Source: Anaerolineae bacterium
GTDB lineage: Bacteria > Chloroflexota > Anaerolineae > UBA1429
Length of the DNA stretch: 6,314 bases
Reading direction: 5' to 3'
NCBI GenBank assembly: GCA_007118555.1
Contig: SKRJ01000461.1
Coordinates: 1 to 6,314 of the forward strand
The position numbers and the translations under genes are program-made. The notes beneath the pieces were generated by a model. It had not been told where the DNA came from and searched no databases. It saw only the letters and a program-made list of their open reading frames with translations. Positions 1-4,800 of this stretch are shown here, piece by piece; the first letter of the stretch is position 1, and every line of letters begins with the position of its first letter.

Positions 1-9
1 AGGCATCAG

Positions 10-534
10 ATGGCGTTCAATGTCAAGAAACGGGGCAAGCTGACCTATTACTACTCGGGCGATGAGCCTGTGCTCTCGTCGCTGGTCACGGAAGAGCAGC
101 CCGACGGCGACCTCAAGATCTATTTCGCGGGATTGACGGGCGGCTACTCGGCCAAGGGCGTTCTGGGGCTGGATGACCTGGTCAGCATGGATCCCAAACG
201 CGAGATCCCGCTGGTGTTCGACTGCTGGGAAAAGTGGCTGCGCGACGCCGGCATCTGCGAGTCCATCGGCGAGGTGGATTTCATCGAGATCCACGCCTTT
301 GGCTGCCAGCCCAAGTCCCCGAGTCCCCTGGCGGATCCCGCCGGATACGCCGCCGAGCAGGAACGCCTGCGGCGCGAGTACGCCGAGGCCTACCGCAAGC
401 TATTCAAGGAGCGCATGCCCGGGCGGGGCGTACCGGCCCGCTTTACCGTGCATGTGGTGGATGTGCCCGACACGGCCGCGTCCTACGAGTTCTACGGGGT
501 GGCGCTCTTGCAGCGTTCGCTCACGCACGAGTAG
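10..534 (+). CDS. Hypothetical protein, 174 aa, unrecognised
   Basis: I do not recognise this protein and assign no function. It reads from an ATG at base 10 to a TAG ending at 534. An AGG at bases 1-3 sits 6 nt before the ATG and could be part of a Shine-Dalgarno site, which favours this start; however the nine bases to the window edge stay open in the same frame, so a start further upstream cannot be excluded. There is no signal peptide or membrane segment, so a cytoplasmic location is likely. The N-terminal third is strand-rich ('KLTYYYSG', 'LKIYFAGLTGGY'), followed by an aromatic helix-like stretch ('VFDCWEKWLRDAGI', about 69-83). A strongly charged helix lies near 115-135 ('EQERLRREYAEAYRKLFKER'), and the end is strand-like ('ARFTVHVVDV'). 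Cysteines occur at about 72, 82 and 98 without a recognisable metal-binding pattern. The gene converges on the foldase gene. Codon use is GC-rich like its neighbours, supporting a real gene. Confidence 0.75.
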   Translation: MAFNVKKRGKLTYYYSGDEPVLSSLVTEEQPDGDLKIYFAGLTGGYSAKGVLGLDDLVSMDPKREIPLVFDCWEKWLRDAGICESIGEVDFIEIHAFGCQPKSPSPLADPAGYAAEQERLRREYAEAYRKLFKERMPGRGVPARFTVHVVDVPDTAASYEFYGVALLQRSLTHE

Positions 535-542
535 GGGCATGT

Positions 543-556
543 TGCGCTGAAGCGCA
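543..556. other. Small hairpin after the plus-strand gene
   Basis: TGCGC and GCGCA pair around the four bases TGAA, giving a 5-bp GC-rich stem 9 nt after the stop codon at 534. No T-run follows. On the plus-strand RNA the loop would be UGAA. Its role is unknown; it could protect the 3' end of the message or be incidental. Confidence 0.3.
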
Positions 557-562
557 CGGGGC

Positions 563-593
563 GACCCGCCTGCTACAACGCGGTAGGCGGGTC
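563..593. terminator. Hairpin between convergent genes, possible terminator
   Basis: Bases 563-574 pair with 582-593 around a 7-nt loop (ACAACGC). The outer nine pairs are perfect (GACCCGCCT with AGGCGGGTC). The next three pairs are G-U, C-G and U-G on the plus-strand RNA; on the minus-strand RNA the two wobbles become C-A mismatches, so the structure is slightly stronger for the plus-strand transcript. It lies 28 nt past the plus-strand stop and about 20 nt past the minus-strand stop at 615, the expected place for a shared terminator. No T-tract follows on either strand, so it is not a canonical intrinsic terminator. Confidence 0.45.
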
Positions 594-614
594 TCGTCGC
601 TGTCCGGCCCCTGC

Positions 615-1817
615 CTACTCCTCGGTGATGGTCACGCGCAGGATCTGGTCGGCGGGGGGCAGCCAGGCCGATCCCACGGAAGGGTCGCGCATCGTCAGGC
701 TCTCGGCCACGTCCAGGCCCTCGATCACCCGCCCAAAGAGGGTGTACTGGCCGTCCAGCGTCTCTTGCGCCGCATACGTGATAAAGAACTGGCTCCCATT
801 GCGATCGCGTCCTGCGTTGGCCATCCCTACGAGGCCGGCCCGATCGAAACGCGCCCCGGGCGTGATCTCGTCGGCAAAGGTATACCCCGGGCCGCCCATC
901 CCCGTCCCCGAGGGATCGCCCGCCTGGGTCACATACCCGGGTATCACACGGTGGAACGGAGTCTCATCGTACCAGCCCTGGCGCGCCAGATACACAAAGC
1001 TATTGACGGCGAGGGGCGCCTGTTGCGAAAATAGCTCGATGACGATGTCGCCCCGGGTGGTGTGCAGAGTGGCCAGATACTGTTTGCGGGGGCGAACTAC
1101 CTGTGGCGGACATGCCGTGAACTGCCGCTCCTTGAGCTGGATGAGCTGGATATACGCCCCCAGCGTCCAGGCATCCATGGGCCCCTGATAGTACTGGCCG
1201 TTGATGACCAGGCTGGGGGTGGCGTCCAGGCCCAGGGCAATGGCCTGCTCATAGGCGCCCTGGATATCGGCCGCCATCCGCTCGTCGGCGAGGTCTGCCT
1301 CAAAGCGCTCGGAATCCAGATCCAACTCCCAGGCCTGGTCCACAAGCCAGTAGCCAAAGAGCTCGTCGGGGATCTCGACCCACCCCTTTTGCGCCTCGAA
1401 CAGGAGGTCGTGCATGGCCCAGAACTGGCCCTGGGCGCCCGCCGCCTCGAGGGCTTGCGCCGCCGGCAGGGCCTTGCTATGCAATTGCGCCAGGGGCAGA
1501 TGCCGGTAGACCACGCGCAGATCGTCGGGGTAATCATCGCGCAAGCGGCCCAGGGCCATGGCCAACGCGGCCGAGTGAGGGCACTCCAGGTCCATGTAGG
1601 CGATGAACGTCACCGCAGCCTCAGGCGGTCCCCACGCCCATTCGTCCTCGCCTACGGGCGCAAAGGGCGAGGGGCCGTCGGGGATGATGGATTCCTCGGA
1701 GAGCGTGCAGGCCATGGCGCGACGTGGGCTGAGGTAACCCCAGCCCACCAACGCATACACCAGCCCGGCGGCCACCACAAGGGTCAGCCCCAGGAGCAAC
1801 CCGCCGCGCCCTGGCAT
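615..1817 (-). CDS. Membrane-anchored DsbA-like / cyclophilin-type peptidyl-prolyl isomerase fusion
   Basis: A 400-residue two-domain foldase. Residues about 6-28 form one hydrophobic segment (signal anchor); cysteine 37 lacks a good lipobox. Residues about 65-230 look like a DsbA-type thioredoxin domain (Thioredoxin_4/DSBA): strand 'VTFIAYMDLE', active site C79-P-H-S82, and the cis-proline loop 'DATPSLVING' (P201). The second active-site cysteine is serine, so disulfide oxidation by the usual two-cysteine route is unlikely. Residues about 246-399 are a cyclophilin domain that should catalyse cis-trans isomerisation of X-Pro bonds: 'FHRVIPGYVTQAGDP' carries the catalytic-type arginine (R290) and Q298; 'MANAGRDRNGSQFFIT' gives N334 and F345. 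The position of human CypA W121 is T353, suggesting weak cyclosporin binding. The ATG at 1815-1817 lies 8 nt after the stop of the upstream giant gene. An alternative GTG at 1824-1826 overlaps that stop and has an AGG 8 nt upstream, a better-spaced ribosome site than the ATG has. A longer in-frame extension to 1976 would overlap the upstream gene by about 150 nt and is rejected. Confidence 0.9.
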   Translation of the reverse strand: MPGRGGLLLGLTLVVAAGLVYALVGWGYLSPRRAMACTLSEESIIPDGPSPFAPVGEDEWAWGPPEAAVTFIAYMDLECPHSAALAMALGRLRDDYPDDLRVVYRHLPLAQLHSKALPAAQALEAAGAQGQFWAMHDLLFEAQKGWVEIPDELFGYWLVDQAWELDLDSERFEADLADERMAADIQGAYEQAIALGLDATPSLVINGQYYQGPMDAWTLGAYIQLIQLKERQFTACPPQVVRPRKQYLATLHTTRGDIVIELFSQQAPLAVNSFVYLARQGWYDETPFHRVIPGYVTQAGDPSGTGMGGPGYTFADEITPGARFDRAGLVGMANAGRDRNGSQFFITYAAQETLDGQYTLFGRVIEGLDVAESLTMRDPSVGSAWLPPADQILRVTITEE

Positions 1818-1828
1818 GCGATCCACTA
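1818..1828 (-). promoter_or_regulatory. Stop/start junction suggesting translational coupling
   Basis: On the minus strand the giant gene ends with TAG (1828-1826) and the foldase ATG begins at 1817. The sequence TAGTG places a possible GTG start (1826-1824) overlapping the stop by one base, in frame with the ATG. No promoter-sized gap exists here, so the foldase is probably read from the same transcript, with terminating ribosomes possibly restarting at once. Which start is used cannot be settled by eye. Confidence 0.5.
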
Positions 1829-4800
1829 CCAGAACCTGCGTCGGACTATCGGAAGCAACAATTGGAACGAGCGAGGAGCCGGCTCGAACAGGGCGAATCT
1901 GCCCGTCTGGGCGAACTCGCAGGTCAGTGTGTTGTTCTCGGGCTGTACGGTGCAGTCGACACCCGTGGTGCCCCAACCCGCGGGGGTTGCCCAGCGCCGC
2001 AGGTGCAGGTCCTCCGCCTCCGGATCAAGCAGGCAGGCCGGGTCATAGGTCAGCACCAGAGCGAGGGGCAGCGACGGCTGCACCGGATTGCCCCCCGCGT
2101 TCAGGGCGGTCAATGTCCAGTGGCTGCCGGCAAAGCGCCAGCCCGGGATATCCAGGACGTTGTTGGAGGCCTGCAGGAACTGGACGCTGGCGCCCGGTCC
2201 AAAGGCCCCGACGGGGATGGTGACCGTGATCGCCGTCGCGCAGCTCGGCAGCGGCAGGTTGGCCACCAAAATCGTGGCCACATCGGGCGGCAGCGGGTCT
2301 GGCGGCGGGGGTGGCACGCGCAGGGCGATCTCGGCCCGCCGCTCCAGTTGGCCGCTGTGGGCCACAAAGGGCAGCGTATAGTCCGCCGCGGGCACGCCCG
2401 GCGCTACGCTGACGGTGGCATGGACCAGCATCGATGTCGTGCTGGTCGATGCCTGCACAGGCATCCAGCCCCGAGGCGCCGGCATCTGGCGCGTTGGCGC
2501 CGGGATGTTGCCCCATCTCTCCAGTTGGGCCAGGGTACCCCCTTCGCCCTGGGGCTCATAGGCCAGGGCCTGCAGCGTGATGCCCTCCGGGAGCTGGTGT
2601 GTGTCCAGCGCCACATACACATCAGAGAACAGGTCGTCGGTCATGGTCAGCTCCAGGATCGTCGTCAGCGCCTGCTGGCCGGGTGGCAGTTCGAGAGCGG
2701 GTTGCAGCGCCACCAACTGCATATTACCCTGGGGCACGGTAAACGTCTCTGTCTGTGACCAGGAGGCGAGATCGTGATCCAGGTCGAGGGCCGCAATGCG
2801 CACGGTATAGGTCCGCAGCGGGCTGAGGCCGCCAAAGTGCGCATAGTGGATGGGCTCGATGTCGGGCAGATCCTCATGGTCAGCGTAGTGCACCGAGAGG
2901 CCCGTGGTGATTACATGGGTGACGCCGGCCTCGGTGACCTCCAGCAGATAGGTGTTTACGTCGGGATGATCATAGGGCAGGAACTCGATGTACAGGCCTT
3001 CGGGCTCGATCTGTGCCGTGATCACGGTGTCGAATGTATCTGACCAGGTATCTCTGTGGTCGATCGAGATCAGGGCGGCGCCGGCCATCTGCTTGACGGC
3101 GTCATAGTCGGCGGCCGCGATGCGGACCTGGTTCCACGCCGCGGGGAGTTCCTCCGCAGCCGTGGCCTCTACACCCCAGACGTAACCCTGGACGGGCGGG
3201 CTCACGCCGTCCTCCACGCGCACCCACAGTTTGTAGTCGCCGCTCTGCAGGAACGAGAGATCGATGGTGGTCGTGATGACGGTACCCTTGGCGGCCAGGG
3301 GGTCGGAGAGCACGAGCTGGGCCACCTCCAGGCCCTGGAACAGCGTGACCTCTTCGGTGCGCGTATCACCGGACGAGCCCACCATGCCCTCGGGGAGCGG
3401 GATCTCCAGGGTGTCGGTCAGAGGGCCGTCATTGGCATAGATCTGCATGGTCACCGGATGGTGATCGGAGAGCAGCTCGTAGGCAACGAGGGTGTTCTCC
3501 AGGTCGCTGGCATCTACCGTCAGGTTGGTCAGGATGGGCGGGTTGGGTGCCGCCACCGCGCTGATGTTGATGATGGCGTTCTCGATATCGCCCTCGATGG
3601 ACACCGTCCAGGTACCCTTGGTCGCCTGATCTACTGCGTACACCGTGGTCGTTATCACCCCGATGGTCGGCGCATAGTTGGCATCGCGGATCTGCAGCAG
3701 CGCCAGGGCATCGGGGCTGCCGTCCATGCGGGCCAGCAGCAGGGTCTGGACGTCCCCATCCTCGACCGGGGCGTCCGTGGCCGAGAGGGCCACGCCGCTA
3801 TAGTAGACATAGGCGCGGCCTCCGCCGTCCCCCGCCGGCTCGCCGATGGCGAAATCGGCATAGCCGTTGCCGGTGGCGTCGCCGCCCCCCGCCACGCTCT
3901 CGCCAAAGGAGGCGCCCGCTTGCCCGGGCCCGCTCACCGACCAGGGCGCCCGAGCCTGGCTGAGCACCTCGGCGTGCGACAGAGTCACGCCCTGCGCCTC
4001 GCCGCCGGCCACCAGCACCTGGCCATCGCCAAGCAGCGTCGCTGTGTGACTGCGACGGGCTACTTGGAGGCTCGGCGCCGCTTCCCATGTCCCGGTCGCC
4101 GGGTCATAGATCTCGGCTGAAGAAAGAAGGCTGCCGCCCCCGGCCCATCCCCCCGCCACGAGGACGCGACCGTCGGGGAGCAGGGTGCTTGAGTGATCGC
4201 CACGCGCGGCGGCCATGCTGCCGGTCAGGGTCCACAGTCCCGTGGCGGGATCATAGAGCTCGGCGCTGGCAAGGAAGGCGCCGCCCTCACCGCCCACTAC
4301 CAGCACCCGACCGTTGGGGAGCAGCGTGGCTGTATGACGGTCGCGGACGGCGTTCATGCTACCGGTGGCGCTCCAGGTACCCGTTTCCGGATTGTACAAT
4401 TGGGCGCTGGCGCCGCCGGGCCAACCGCCCGCCACCAGCACCCGGCCGTCTGCCAGCCGTGTCGCCGTATGGTTCGCGTGCGGCCCTGTCATGTTGCCGG
4501 TGGCTGTCCAACTGCCCGTAGCCGGGTTATACAGCTCGGCGCTGACCAGGTAGGAATGGTCCGCAGCGCTCCCGCCGGCGATCAACACCCTGCCATCGGC
4601 CAGCAGGGTGGCCGAGTGCCAGGCGCGTCCCGTCTGCAGGCTTCCCGTCCAGGCCCAGATTCCGGTGGATGGATCATAGATCTCGGCGCTTGCTCTTCCT
4701 TGTTGGCCTCCCACGGCCAGCACGCGCCCATCATCCAGGCGCGTTGCCGTGTGGCTGACGCGGCTCGCCTCTGTGCTGCCTGTCGGGATCCATTGCCGGG

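Noticed and set aside
10..1034. Other-frame open frames over the first gene (173-550, 234-1034) and over the foldase (625-1188, 1097-1537)
   Set aside because: They overlap genes with better support and encode arginine/proline-rich, low-complexity proteins typical of out-of-frame reading in GC-rich DNA.
1704..1720. Lipoprotein signal at cysteine 37 of the foldase
   Set aside because: The residues before it are R-R-A-M-A-C, about 8 residues past the hydrophobic segment, without leucine at -3. This does not fit a lipobox.
1818..1976. Extended start for the foldase, adding 53 N-terminal residues
   Set aside because: The added residues are antisense-like in composition, precede the signal anchor, and overlap about 150 nt of the ZU5-like domain and tail of the upstream gene. 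The ATG at 1815-1817, or the GTG at 1824-1826, fits much better.
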